64,000 bases of DNA from Secundilactobacillus paracollinoides DSM 15502 = JCM 11969. GTDB lineage: Bacteria; Bacillota; Bacilli; Lactobacillales; Lactobacillaceae. The notes beneath the pieces were generated by a model, which worked only from the letters and a program-made list of their open reading frames with translations, did no database searches and was not told where the DNA came from. Where the stretch lies: the NCBI RefSeq assembly GCF_001311135.1, contig NZ_BBAG01000002.1, positions 1 to 64,000 on the forward strand. The letters are read 5' to 3'. A program made the position numbers and the translations under genes. Numbering within the stretch: the stretch's first letter is position 1; every line of letters starts with the position of its first letter. Positions 52,056-61,370 of this stretch are shown here, one piece after another.

Positions 52056-52499
52056 ATGCTTCTTATCAAACAAACTGATGAACTGACACCCCAACAACTG
52101 ATTACCATCCTTAAAGCCCGTGTTGCGGTCTTCGTGGTCGAGCAAAACTGTCCCTATCAGGAAGTGGACGATGATGATTTCGACGACCTGCACGTGGCCC
52201 TTTTTAACGATAATGGCGACCTACAAGCCTACACCCGAGTCATGAATAGAGACACCGAAGTAAATTTCGGTCGGGTACTGGTTGTTGACCAATTTCGGAA
52301 AGATGGCCTTGGCAGAAAAATCGTCCAAGAAACGCTGGACGTGATTGCACAACGTTTCCCGAATAAGCCGATCAAGATTCAAGCGCAGGCATACCTACAA
52401 GAATTATATGAATCATTTGGGTTTGAACCTAAATCTGATGTTTATCTTGAAGATGATATTCCACACTTAGATATGGTATTAATGCCAAAACAAAACTAA
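52056..52499 (+). CDS. ElaA-like GNAT acetyltransferase
   Basis: 147 residues from the ATG at 52056, which has GGGAGG 7 bases upstream (a GTG-type frame opens 15 bases earlier). ElaA features: LKARVAVFVVEQNCPYQEVDDDD, then FGRVLVVDQFRKDGLGRKIV with the acetyl-CoA loop, and LYESFGFEP. Substrate unknown. Single gene. Confidence 0.85.
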   Translation: MLLIKQTDELTPQQLITILKARVAVFVVEQNCPYQEVDDDDFDDLHVALFNDNGDLQAYTRVMNRDTEVNFGRVLVVDQFRKDGLGRKIVQETLDVIAQRFPNKPIKIQAQAYLQELYESFGFEPKSDVYLEDDIPHLDMVLMPKQN

Positions 52500-52540
52500 A
52501 AGCGATGTCCACCGGGTTACTGGTGACCATCGCTTTTTTT
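52498..52540. terminator. Bidirectional terminator between elaA-like and thiW genes
   Basis: AAAGCGATG and CCACC pair with GGTG and CCATCGCTTT; A and T runs on both sides serve the two converging genes. Confidence 0.75.
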
Positions 52541-52989
52541 CATTTCAATCGATCCATTTGCGGTTTGATCACCGTCGCCCACATGCTTTTCAGCACAACG
52601 TAGGCAACAATCACGCCAACCAAAGCACTCAAGAAAAAGCTCGGGACAAACACCAAAGTGCGCCCTTCGTTCCCAGAAATAGCGCAGCAATCGGGTAAGC
52701 CACAAAGGCGCCAATAATGCCTGTGCCAATGAGTTCACCAAGCACCGAACATGCTGCCGGGAAACGCCAGAATTGTACCCGTTCCCATCAAGTTGCGGAT
52801 CAAGGACGTTAAAAACGCTTGCGTGGTTGCCAACCATGGCCCGAGTAACACGCCTGAAACCACATTGATCAAATGTTGCATTGGTGCCACCTTGGCAACA
52901 CCGACCGTAAATTCAAATAAACTGCCACCAATAACGCCCAGTGCCACCAGCACCGACGTCATGGCGAGATAGTAAACGCGTTTTGTCAT
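52540..52989 (-). pseudogene. thiW: ThiW-like thiazole transporter component (two frame breaks)
   Basis: Repaired length about 150 residues, five to six membrane helices. LIRNLMGTGTILAFPGSMFGA is the typical ThiW segment. ThiW acts as substrate-binding S subunit of an ECF transporter for hydroxyethylthiazole. Breaks near 52745 (GC of GCGC lost) and near 52630 (one T). Last gene behind the TPP riboswitch, 21 bases after the cytX-like gene, which supports a thiamine-precursor role. Confidence 0.75.
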
Positions 52990-53010
52990 GAGACCAAATA
53001 ACCCCTTTGT

Positions 53011-54192
53011 CTAGTCCAGCAATGGGTATTTCCTAGCCACCAGACCAGTCAGGTAGACGCCGACACCCAAAATAAGCGCCAGGAAGAACGTTGTCCCCAA
53101 AAAGAAGTCCAGTTTCTGCAGCCAGGAATAGCCCACCACACCAATTAACCACCAAACAAAGTTCAACCATACGGCTAGCCGTGCGTGCATGAAGAACACA
53201 CTGACGAAGAGGATCGCAAACAACGGCGCAAAAACGGCCCCAATCGCGTACAGAAAGTTTTCGTAGTACGCCATAGAAACGCCCAGCGCAATCACCAAAC
53301 CAAGCACAGTAACGATGATAGCAATCACATTAACGCGCTTGGCTTTGACCAAATTAGCAATGTTCGTTGCTGCCGAATAGGCGTCCATGAATGTTGTTGT
53401 GACCGTTGAAAACACAATGATAAACAGCGCAATCAACCCCAGTTTTGTTTGCGACAGAGCCACTGTAAAATTGGATTCACCGGTTAAAATAACGGTGAAC
53501 ATCCCCAACGCAAACATGCCGAAACTGGCCACAAAGTAGCCGCTGACACTGGCCAAACTGGCCTGAAACGGTTTGTCAGTATGCTGCGTGTAGTCACCGA
53601 TCAGCGGCAGCCACGACAGCGCCATGGTCACACTCAAATCAACAGCCGACCCGAAACTCATGGGTGCCAAATTGGACGCAGTGTGTCCGCCGCTATGGGC
53701 AATGATCGTCCATAGGATCAGCAGCATGCCAACGGCTAACAGAATAACGATTGCGTTGTTAATTTTGAACAGCCAGTTGTGATCCATCAGCAGCCAAACA
53801 ACGATCAGAACCGCCACAATCACTGACATCACCACCGCAGACTGGTAGTGGAATAGCGTTTTAGCGATTCCGTTCATCGCCTGTTGTGCGTTGACGATCA
53901 TCACCGCCGTCCAGCCCAATAGTTGAACCGCATTTAGAATCGAAAACAACCCGACGCCAGCGCTGCCAAACACTGAGCCTGTTGCTTGAATCGCCGTCTG
54001 GTCTCGCTTAGCCGACAAATAGCCAGCCGGCAGCAGAAACACAAAACAGCCAATCAAATGCCCCAGCAAAATCGCCGTCAGCCCTTCCAGCCAACCCAGC
54101 GGCGCTACCAGCGTCCCCGTTACAATTTCAGCGATGGAAATCGCGGCCCCCGCCCACAACAGGAACAAACCGCTCAACTTCGTGTTACCCAA
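53011..54192 (-). CDS. cytX: CytX-like hydroxymethylpyrimidine permease (NCS1 family)
   Basis: 393 residues, about twelve membrane helices, NCS1 cytosine-permease fold (LSGLFLLWAGAAISIAEIVTG at the start; SWLPLIGDYTQHT in the middle). CytX is the member linked to thiamine metabolism and probably imports the pyrimidine precursor. TTG at 54192 behind GAGGAAGG. It is transcribed from behind a TPP riboswitch and followed by the ThiW-like gene: uptake of both halves of thiamine, repressed when TPP is plentiful. Confidence 0.85.
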   Translation of the reverse strand: MGNTKLSGLFLLWAGAAISIAEIVTGTLVAPLGWLEGLTAILLGHLIGCFVFLLPAGYLSAKRDQTAIQATGSVFGSAGVGLFSILNAVQLLGWTAVMIVNAQQAMNGIAKTLFHYQSAVVMSVIVAVLIVVWLLMDHNWLFKINNAIVILLAVGMLLILWTIIAHSGGHTASNLAPMSFGSAVDLSVTMALSWLPLIGDYTQHTDKPFQASLASVSGYFVASFGMFALGMFTVILTGESNFTVALSQTKLGLIALFIIVFSTVTTTFMDAYSAATNIANLVKAKRVNVIAIIVTVLGLVIALGVSMAYYENFLYAIGAVFAPLFAILFVSVFFMHARLAVWLNFVWWLIGVVGYSWLQKLDFFLGTTFFLALILGVGVYLTGLVARKYPLLD

Positions 54193-54232
54193 GTGAAACC
54201 TTCCTCATTTTAACTGCCATCGGACGCTTTAA

Positions 54233-54388
54233 CCCAAAAAATCTCTCACTGAATACGGTTAACCGCAACCAGTGAGAGATCCTTATTTTACCCGATGGAT
54301 GTCGACACTTTCCTTCGCAAGAATTAACTTAACAGGTTCGAAGGGATCAGAATTTCTTCTATCTCAGCCATTTCTGGCACCCCTAGTG
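54233..54388 (-). promoter_or_regulatory. TPP (THI-box) riboswitch with terminator
   Basis: The minus strand shows GGGGTGCC, TGGCTGAGA and the core CCCTTCGAACCTG followed by TTAATTCTTGCGAAGGAAAG, the TPP aptamer. Behind it ATCTCTCACTG pairs with CAGTGAGAGAT and ends in T6, giving transcription control of the cytX-like and thiW-like genes. Confidence 0.93.
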
Positions 54389-54462
54389 CGTTTTCAATTT
54401 AGTTTAATTTTATCGGTTTATTTGTTTCTGTGCAAGTCTGTAAAATGATGGTGTTAAGCGTC

Positions 54463-54637
54463 CGTTGCATTCCGCAATTTGGCACGACGCTGAAGTGGCT
54501 CGCGATGAAGCTAATTCGATTTCTGCTGCGCAGCTCTCGAATGGATCTTCATCGTCTCGCACATCAGTAACCGACCAAAGTACGGTCGCCAACTGATGTC
54601 GACACCACAGCGCCGTGCCAAATTACTGCATTCCACT
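54463..54637 (+). repeat. F2 multi-hairpin repeat, copy d
   Basis: The outer stem here reads GGCACGACGCTG/CAGCGCCGTGCC, changed on both sides relative to copy a but still paired. The other stems are as in copy a. Confidence 0.75.
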
Positions 54638-54662
54638 GACATTGAAATTACTTTTTCCACTT

Positions 54663-54716
54663 GTTAACTATCGAAATATAATCAAAGACTGTTTGCAGAG
54701 AAATCCGCCCTCGACT
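54663..54716 (+). repeat. F4 block behind F2 copy d
   Basis: TGTTAACTATCGAAATATAA and the following GTTTGCAGAGAAATCCGCCC match 51590-51642. Confidence 0.5.
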
Positions 54717-54834
54717 GTGCCTAGCCTATTAAAAGCATTGCTTCTCATGGCGTGGTGACTGCCGGTTGTTCTCAAGTCATAATTGAATGGACTCATTTTT
54801 CATGACTATTGGTTAACCAGACACAGACATCCCG

Positions 54835-55752
54835 CTATTTTCCGACTTCAGTCTTCAAAATTTTCGTCAACTGCCGGTACTGACTCATCATCCACTGATC
54901 GTAATTCTTGCCAGCTGGCAATGTCTCTGTGACTTGTAACACCGGTACGTGGTTGGCCTTTGCCAGGTTCATAATATTTTGCGTTGTCTTGCTGGTGACC
55001 TGGCTGTTGTTGACAAAGAAGGCAACCTTGTGGTGTTTAATGCCCGCCTGCATTGCCGCAATAGACTTTGGCGATGGGTCACTTTCGTTTTCAATAGCCT
55101 CTTCAAATGACTTGTTTGCGACCTTAAAACCAGTTGCTTCCAACGCATAGTCGAAGACCGGTTCGCTGACGTACACGCGCTTATTCGGCAATTTTTGGGC
55201 TAACTGTTTGATGGTTGTGATCTCAGTCTGGATATTTTTCAGTGATTTAATGTAGGTCTGCGCTTTTTTCTCGAAGTAGGCTTTGTTCTTTGGCTGCGCC
55301 TTCGCAAAGGTTGCTGCTAGTCGATTTGCTAGCTTCAGCATCGTTGCCGGATTATACCAGATATGCGGATTGTCGCCGTCTCTTTTACCCATTAGATCGT
55401 CGCCGACCTTGATGTTAGTCGCTTTACTATTTGCCGTCAGCTTTGTCATCCAGCTATCGTAGCCGATACCGTTTGCGACCGTCACATCCGCCGCGTGCAC
55501 TTGCTTGGCCACAGCCGGTGTTGGCTCATAGGCGTGGGGATCCACTGATGGTTTATTGATGATTGAATGCACCGTCCCCTTGTTGCCCAACACAGCCTTA
55601 GCCGCGCCACCATAAAAATCAGTACTCGTGACCACATCGATTTTGTGGCCGTTACTACTAGTCGACGCTTTCCCGCAACCGGTCAAAGCGGCACCAATCC
55701 CAATCAGTGCTGCTATCGCGACCAAACTACGTTCTAATCTACCTTTAAACAT
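54835..55752 (-). CDS. Zinc ABC transporter substrate-binding lipoprotein
   Basis: 305 residues from the ATG at 55752 (GGAGG 8 bases upstream). Lipobox LTGC near residue 26, so it is a lipoprotein on the outer face of the membrane. Cluster 9 metal-binding family (ZnuA/AdcA/MtsA): the ligand His residues in SVDPHAYEP and DNPHIWYNP, and Glu in AIENESDPSP. A loop rich in His as in ZnuA is missing. Two Zur-type boxes upstream point to zinc rather than manganese. ATPase and permease genes are not adjacent. Confidence 0.85.
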   Translation of the reverse strand: MFKGRLERSLVAIAALIGIGAALTGCGKASTSSNGHKIDVVTSTDFYGGAAKAVLGNKGTVHSIINKPSVDPHAYEPTPAVAKQVHAADVTVANGIGYDSWMTKLTANSKATNIKVGDDLMGKRDGDNPHIWYNPATMLKLANRLAATFAKAQPKNKAYFEKKAQTYIKSLKNIQTEITTIKQLAQKLPNKRVYVSEPVFDYALEATGFKVANKSFEEAIENESDPSPKSIAAMQAGIKHHKVAFFVNNSQVTSKTTQNIMNLAKANHVPVLQVTETLPAGKNYDQWMMSQYRQLTKILKTEVGK

Positions 55753-55775
55753 ACCAATAACCTCCAAATGATTTT

Positions 55776-55797
55776 AAATAGTAATTATTACGTTTTA
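55776..55797 (-). promoter_or_regulatory. Zur-type box 1
   Basis: AAATAGTAATTATTACGTTT: a 7-1-7 palindrome (GTAAT-T-ATTAC) close to the Firmicute Zur consensus, 24 bases before the lipoprotein gene. Confidence 0.65.
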
Positions 55798-55824
55798 AAG
55801 GTTACCAAAGTCAACCAGTTTTGT

Positions 55825-55846
55825 AAATAGTAAATGTTACGTTTTA
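55825..55846. promoter_or_regulatory. Zur-type box 2
   Basis: AAATAGTAAATGTTACGTTT, the second copy of the same element 49 bases further. It may serve the lipoprotein gene, or the divergent S14 gene from which an F1 repeat now separates it. Confidence 0.6.
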
Positions 55847-55951
55847 CAAATTCGTAAGCTATTTACTTGCTTTAACAACGACTTTCAGGCATAATTCTAA
55901 ACCGTAACCGTTATTCTTTTTGAATATGGTAGATTGTTCGTGATCATTTTA

Positions 55952-56084
55952 TAGAGTGTGTAGCAAGGCGCTTTGAGGGCGGAGCGTAAGTAACTTTCGG
56001 TAGAAATCCCGGTTTTGGATTTTGTGCCGGAAGTTACTTACGCAGGAGCCTCAGCCTTGCGGAACACGTTTCGGCACGGTGGCC
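55952..56084 (+). repeat. F1 palindromic repeat, full copy
   Basis: Opens TAGAGTGTGTAGCAAGGCG. The central arms GTAAGTAACTTTCGG and CCGGAAGTTACTTAC pair; flanks GAGGGCGGAGCGTAAG and CTTACGCAGGAGCC. It stands in the leader of the S14 gene. Confidence 0.75.
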
Positions 56085-56134
56085 GAGAAAACCAACACCA
56101 TTACCCAAACACTACATCATTAGGAGGCCAAAAT

Positions 56135-56404
56135 TTGGCAAAGAAATCAAAAATCGCAAAGTTCCAACGGCAACAAGCACTAGTCGCAAAGTACGCTGAC
56201 ATCCGTCGGCAACTCAAAAAAGAGGGTAACTACGAAGCATTAGCTAAGTTACCAAAGGATTCAAGTCCAGTCCGATTGCACAACCGAGACAGAATAGACG
56301 GCCGTCCCCACGGCTATATGAGAAAGTTCGAAATGTCACGGTTGAACTTCCGCAAGTATGCGCATTTAGGGCAGATTCCGGGGGTTAAGAAGGCTAGTTG
56401 GTAG
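56135..56404 (+). CDS. rpsN: 30S ribosomal protein S14, zinc-independent paralogue
   Basis: 89 residues, type A S14 ([54 protein letters not shown]). The CxxC zinc pairs of the usual S14 are absent, so it is the alternative form that replaces zinc-binding S14 in ribosomes under zinc starvation. TTG at 56135 behind AGGAGG. Its neighbours, the zinc lipoprotein and Zur boxes, agree. F1 repeats lie on both sides. Confidence 0.92.
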   Translation: MAKKSKIAKFQRQQALVAKYADIRRQLKKEGNYEALAKLPKDSSPVRLHNRDRIDGRPHGYMRKFEMSRLNFRKYAHLGQIPGVKKASW

Positions 56405-56407
56405 TAT

Positions 56408-56542
56408 AAGAGTGTGGAAGGGGGCGCTTTGAGGGCGGAGCGTAAGGCACTTTGACCCGAAAAGTCCGGGCCTGACTTTTTGGGTCGAAGTGCCTTACGC
56501 AGGAGCCCTCAGCCCCCTGGAACACGTTTCGGCTACGTTGCC
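56408..56542 (+). repeat. F1 palindromic repeat, full copy
   Basis: Begins 5 bases after the S14 stop codon. Central arms GTAAGGCACTTTGACCC and GGGTCGAAGTGCCTTAC; long outer pairing GAGGGCGGAGCG with CGCAGGAGCCCTC. Confidence 0.75.
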
Positions 56543-56677
56543 AAAACCAGCGCAGCAACAAGCACTAAATCAACGAAAACCCACTCCAAAAAAATTGGAA
56601 GGTTCACTAAATAAAGTAAGCCCTCCGCATAAAAAGCATCAAACACTATTCCTAAATAAAAATCCCCAAACATCCAA

Positions 56678-56730
56678 AGAAAAAGCGTTCCGAGCCCGGT
56701 CAAAAAAGACCATCCTCGGAACGCTTTTCG
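56678..56730 (-). terminator. Terminator of the heme-uptake operon
   Basis: AAAGCGTTCCGAG pairs with CTCGGAACGCTTT; T5 on the minus strand. Confidence 0.8.
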
Positions 56731-56744
56731 TATATATAAGTGTC

Positions 56745-57533
56745 CTAATCAAAATCCTGTCCAACAACCTCCGGCACTTGAATCACATACCGCCCGTAAT
56801 CCGGCAGGTCCACAATCCGAACAGTCATCTCAAACACATCACTCAACAACTGCTCATTAATCACATCCTGCGGCGTCCCAGCCTGAACCAGCGCCCCATT
56901 TTTAATTAGCCAGACCGCATCACTCACCTGCAACGCCTGGTTGATATCATGCAGCACCAAGATAACGGTCATGCTCTGATCCTGTTGCAGTTGTTTGATC
57001 AACGCCATCAATTCGCCCTGATAGCGAATGTCCAAATAGGTCGTTGGTTCATCTAACAACAGATAGTTCGGTTCCTGTGCCAGGGCCATCGCGATCCATA
57101 CGCGTTGCTGCTGACCACCAGAAAGTGAAGTCAGTGCCCGGTCAGCGTATGCCGTTAATTGAACCTGATCTAAAAACGGCGCTACTTCAGCATCCGTCAC
57201 CGTATCCAATAACCCATGAAACGGACGTCGGCCGATCTTAACAATTTCGCGGACAGTCATGTCATCGTATGTTTGGTGTTGCTGACTCACAACCGCAATC
57301 TGAGCGGTCCGATCCTTCAAACTATAATCTGCCGACGGCTTATCAGCCAGCAAAATTTCGCCCTCACTAGGCATTAACTGACCATCCAATAAGTTTAAGA
57401 GCGTCGACTTACCCGCGCCATTTGGCCCCAAAATCGTCAAAATTTGGCCTTCTGGTACTTGGGCAGTGAAGTCTTTTACCAGCGGGTGATCCGGAGTATA
57501 CGCAAAACTAACGTGTTTCAGTTCAACGGCCAA
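56745..57533 (-). CDS. Heme/siderophore ABC transporter ATP-binding protein
   Basis: 262 residues, FecE/FhuC/HmuV type: Walker A GPNGAGKST, signature LSGGQQQR, Walker B YLLLDEPTTYLD, H-loop LHDINQA. It energises the adjacent FecCD permease. TTG start at 57533 overlaps the permease stop by 11 bases. Last gene of the five-gene operon. Confidence 0.9.
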   Translation of the reverse strand: MAVELKHVSFAYTPDHPLVKDFTAQVPEGQILTILGPNGAGKSTLLNLLDGQLMPSEGEILLADKPSADYSLKDRTAQIAVVSQQHQTYDDMTVREIVKIGRRPFHGLLDTVTDAEVAPFLDQVQLTAYADRALTSLSGGQQQRVWIAMALAQEPNYLLLDEPTTYLDIRYQGELMALIKQLQQDQSMTVILVLHDINQALQVSDAVWLIKNGALVQAGTPQDVINEQLLSDVFEMTVRIVDLPDYGRYVIQVPEVVGQDFD

Positions 57534-58471
57534 GACCCCCTTTCAAGACAAGCCAAATCAGGAATGGGCCACCAATGACAGTCATTAATGTGGCCACAGG
57601 CAGTTCACTCGGTAAAATAATCAGCCGACCAACCGTATCACAGATCAAGAGTAACCAAGCCCCACTCAGTAACGAAAATGGAATCAACGTCTGATAATCA
57701 TGCCCAACCAGTTTTCGCGCCACGTTGGCACAATGATGCCGACAAACGGAATTGTGCCCAAAACCGACGTCACTGTTGCTGACAAAAAAACCACCAGCGC
57801 CAGTAAGCCCACGCGCATTGTTTTCACGGGAATGCCGACTGTCATGAGTTGTTCATCCGATAATTTTAGATTATTGGCCCACGGCGAGAGGATCAGCGCC
57901 AAGATCAAGCCCACACAGCCGACAAGGAGCAACATCAGCGTTGATGACCACGTGATGCCGTTGAGACTGGTATCAGAGGTCACACTGATGCCCTGTGTAA
58001 ATAGGGTATTGAAGCCCTGGAAAGTCAAGTTCAGCGCCACCCCAACAATAATCAGCATATACGGTTGACTCAGGTTCGCCGGTTGGTCAGCAGTGCCAAC
58101 GCGACAGCACCCCCTAACAATGCCAACACCAGTTTTTCAAACGGTAACGCCGGCAACACAAAGCCGCCCAGTAAAATGAACAAGTCGCCCGCACTCGTCA
58201 CCCCGAGAATCGTTGGGTCAGCCAACCGGTTTCGGAACACCGATTGGCTTAATGCGCCGGCCACCGCGAGGACACCACCGCCAACCATACTGGCGATGAT
58301 CCGCGATAACCGAAACGTCAGGATATTGTTTAAAATGGCTGGCCGTTGACCCGAAAATGCCTGCCAGATCTGTGTTGGCGTGTAGAAGGTCACGCCGCAC
58401 ATCAGCGCGATGACGCAGGTCACAATGAGGCCGATCAAGACCACGGTGTATGCCCAGCCTGCTTTTGACAT
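57523..58471 (-). pseudogene. Heme/siderophore ABC permease, FecCD family (two frameshifts)
   Basis: Repaired length 316 residues with about nine to ten helices. FecCD features: GGGVLAVAGALSQSVFRNRLADPTILGVTSAG and GTIPFVGIIVPNVARKLVGHD. Breaks near 58077 (one A in CGAACCTG) and 57718 (one A in CCAACGTGG). ATG at 58471 behind GGAGG. Forms the channel with the ATPase and the IsdE-like binding protein. Confidence 0.85.
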
Positions 58472-58544
58472 TTGGTAGTTCCTCCTTTTTGTCATATGTA
58501 TAGAATAAACCAGACGTCCACAACGAACATCTGGTTTAATCATC

Positions 58545-59426
58545 CTATTTCGCTGGATACAACCAGTTTGAAACCAAGCCCAGTGCCTTTGCGGCATGCA
58601 TGTTCGCTGTCGCATCGAAGTTTGGCTCCTGCAGGTCATAGACCCGTTTTTGCTGCACCGCTGGCGTTTGTTTCCAAAATGATTGCTGCTTAAATTCAGT
58701 ATTGAATTGTTCGGTGACCATCGTCGGCATCGCGTGTTCGAGGCGTAAGATCACCTGGGGCTTAGCCTTAGCAATTGCCTCATCACTGGGTTGCACATAG
58801 GATTGCGTCTTTGACGAAAAGACGTTGTTCCCGCCAGCCAGCCGAACAAGGTCGCCTACGTATGACTTGTTGGTGCAGATCATATAACCGGCCCCTGGCA
58901 GCCCCATTAGGACTAGAACGCGCGGTTTAGTTTTGCCCGCGGCCCGATTCTTAGCCTTCGTTTCAGCCTGATTGATCTCGCTAACGGCAGACTTGGCTTC
59001 CGACTTGCGGTCATACTGGTTACCCATTTGTGTCAGCGTTGACTTCAAATTAGCAACGCTCTGTAACGATAAGAAATGCGGCTTAATATGCTGTTGCTTA
59101 AACGACTTGCCAAACTGATCCTTCAACACACTGACCGCGTACACCGTGGTCGGGTGCGTTGACGCAATCTTTTCCGCGCTCGGACTCATCGGACTGCCAA
59201 TGCGTTTCACGTTTTTGTAGCGTGCTGGCATCTTATTTGCGGTTGTCGGCACCCCCACCAATGGGAGTTTTAGCCGATTCGTAATCTGTACGATCCCGTA
59301 TGTGGTTGCGACAATGCGCGCGTTCTTCGACTTAGACGACGTGGCATGAATGGCCAACGCGCCCGCAATTCCGCAAACAATGATGATGCCGATCACGATA
59401 CCGGCAATTTTTCGAGGCGATTTCAC
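58545..59426 (-). CDS. IsdE-like heme-binding ABC component, membrane-anchored
   Basis: 293 residues from GTG at 59426 (GGGGG site, just after the stop of the NEAT gene). Instead of a lipobox there is an uncleaved N-terminal helix (IAGIVIGIIIVCGIAGALAI). The class III periplasmic-binding fold is seen in IVATTYGIVQITNRLKLPLVG, KRIGSPMSPSAEKI and EPNFDATANMHAAKAL. It should deliver heme from the NEAT proteins to the permease. The known IsdE ligands Met and His have candidates here but cannot be assigned. Confidence 0.8.
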   Translation of the reverse strand: MKSPRKIAGIVIGIIIVCGIAGALAIHATSSKSKNARIVATTYGIVQITNRLKLPLVGVPTTANKMPARYKNVKRIGSPMSPSAEKIASTHPTTVYAVSVLKDQFGKSFKQQHIKPHFLSLQSVANLKSTLTQMGNQYDRKSEAKSAVSEINQAETKAKNRAAGKTKPRVLVLMGLPGAGYMICTNKSYVGDLVRLAGGNNVFSSKTQSYVQPSDEAIAKAKPQVILRLEHAMPTMVTEQFNTEFKQQSFWKQTPAVQQKRVYDLQEPNFDATANMHAAKALGLVSNWLYPAK

Positions 59427-59427
59427 C

Positions 59428-60290
59428 CTAATTCCCCCCACTGTGACGGCCACGGCCGCCGGTAAACCAGAAGGCCCCGCCGCCAACGACCACGATGATC
59501 ACAATGATGCCGACGATCAACACGGGCGTTTTCGACTTGGGTTGACTCTGATCCTTTTTATCTTCGGCCTTCGCCGTTTGGTTTGGCGTGCTTGAAGCCC
59601 CAACACTACTTGAAGCGCTGCTAGAACTAGAACTGGCTTTGCTGCTGTCCTTCTTAGGCGCAACACTCGCACTAGCCGCCTTTGAACTACTCTCGTTCTT
59701 GGCCTTTAACGCACTTAAACTACTTTCGTTTGGTTCACGATTACTTGCAGATTGGCTTTTTGTTGCAGTCGATGATTGACCCTTGCTGGGCTGCGTGCTT
59801 GCAGTATCAGCCTTAGTCGTTACCGCCGCGCTGCCTTGCCTCGCCAAACTAGGGAGACCGGCCGTGCTGAATTTAAACGTGATCATGTGATTGGCCTTGT
59901 AAACCTTTGGCACATCAATGGCTAGCTTCGCATTGATCCGTTTTTTAGGTTCGTGGTCGTAAACGAGTAGTACAGGTTAGAGTTACCAGCACTATCATTC
60001 ACCTTACGCACGTTTTGCGGTTTGCCACCGTTGACGGATAAGACCTTAACGGGATAGGACGTCAACTTCTTCGCCGTTTTAATGCGCATGGTAACAACGT
60101 ACTTATGATTTTTGACGGTGACACTAGCGGGATGAACAAAGTAGCCGCTGGCAATCGACGTCTTGTTGGTGCCGTATGTTAAAGCTTGATAACTAATGGA
60201 TTTCGCGTAGGCCGTTTGCCCTTGAATGCCGATCAAAACCGCAATCGTCATCACAAGTCCAATTAACCAACGTGTCGCTATTTTTTTCAT
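59428..60290 (-). pseudogene. NEAT-domain membrane protein (one frameshift)
   Basis: Repaired length 287 residues. Signal sequence (MKKIATRWLIGLVMTIAVLI), one NEAT domain (about 30-150), a Ser/Ala/Lys-rich stalk and a C-terminal membrane helix (VLIVGIIVIIVVVGGGAFWF) without LPxTG. NEAT domains bind or relay heme. The heme-tyrosine motif YxxxY appears as VYKANH, so the second Tyr is His. Break near 59945: CTAAAAAACGG needs one more A. The start ATG lies against the stop of the next NEAT gene. Confidence 0.8.
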
Positions 60291-61109
60291 TTATGCGTGT
60301 CTCCTTTTGTAGATTGTAAAGCCGATCAGGGATGCGACGGCCAAGAAGCCAAGCATCATGAGGCTTTGTTGTTTTTGTTCGTTTGTTTGTGGCAGGTAAC
60401 TCTTGCTTGATGAACCCGTGGCATTGTTGCTGCCTGGGTTGACGGTTGCTGTAGCCTTTTTGTCTGGTGAAGTGGCCGTGGCTGTGGTGCCTGAGCCGTT
60501 GCCGTTTGTTGTGGCTGGTGAAGAAGAATCTTTTTTATCAGCACCAGTTGAACCGGTATCAGCAGAGGCGGCGTGACTGAATTTGAATCGAACACCGAAG
60601 TCTTGGCTGATATTAGCTACTGGGACGGTGACGTGAATCGTCCCATCAATGACGTTATTTAACGCATCTAAATTATCAATGTAAAAACTATAAGTAACGG
60701 TATAATTGCTACCTGACGTCCCATAAGTTACATTATGAGCTTTCTGCCCGTCGATTGTCAATGGAACAACGCCTTTACTACCCATGCCGAGACTCTTGGC
60801 ATAGCTAACTTCCAACGTTACTTGATATTTGTTGTCAGCAATTGGTGTGATCTTAGCAACGTGAGTGTAGTACTGGTCGGCGATTGATTTACTGTTACTG
60901 TCAGCCTGAAGTACAACGTATGTCCATCCTGTAGTTGGATCAACTGTCTTTCCTGGAATAGATGAAGATTGACTTGGCTGACTAGAAGATGAAGAACTTG
61001 AAGAACTACTATCCGCATGCGCCTGCGTAGTCACCGCGCTCATCCCCAGCGCAAAAAACACCAGCGCCCCAAGGATCCCAATAATGTTTCTTAACCCCTT
61101 TAACCTCAT
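60291..61109 (-). CDS. LPQTN-anchored NEAT-domain protein
   Basis: 272 residues: signal peptide (cleavage near AHADS), Ser-rich spacer, NEAT domain (about 60-185; WTYVVLQADSNSKSIADQYY, YSFYIDNLD), Ser/Thr/Gly stalk, LPQTNEQK, helix, KRRHA. It is a wall-anchored first acceptor of an Isd-like heme relay. The final strand reads VPVANISQDFGVRF without the YxxxY heme-binding tyrosines, so it may relay or bind another ligand. First gene of the operon; ATG behind GGAGG. Confidence 0.85.
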   Translation of the reverse strand: MRLKGLRNIIGILGALVFFALGMSAVTTQAHADSSSSSSSSSSQPSQSSSIPGKTVDPTTGWTYVVLQADSNSKSIADQYYTHVAKITPIADNKYQVTLEVSYAKSLGMGSKGVVPLTIDGQKAHNVTYGTSGSNYTVTYSFYIDNLDALNNVIDGTIHVTVPVANISQDFGVRFKFSHAASADTGSTGADKKDSSSPATTNGNGSGTTATATSPDKKATATVNPGSNNATGSSSKSYLPQTNEQKQQSLMMLGFLAVASLIGFTIYKRRHA

Positions 61110-61142
61110 TTTGTTTCCTCCTCACAACGAATACATATATCC

Positions 61143-61157
61143 GTAATAATTATTAAC
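61143..61157 (-). promoter_or_regulatory. Candidate Fur box of the heme-uptake operon
   Basis: GTAATAATTATTAAC is a 7-1-7-like palindrome 34 bases before the first NEAT gene, next to a TAAAAT -10-like hexamer. It suggests iron-dependent repression. Confidence 0.5.
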
Positions 61158-61370
61158 TCGATTTTAGCATATTTTATAGAATATACGCCCCATTATTTTG
61201 TATATTTTTGAACAATTCATTTATCAGGTGATTAGAACCAGTCTAAATAAAAGCGTTAACAAAATAACTATCGTGCAAAATTGTGCTTACGTCAACCGAA
61301 AAGCCTTATTGTAGCAACTTTTCTCAATATCTATTTTTAGAAACCTATTTTACGTATATACGGAATACGG

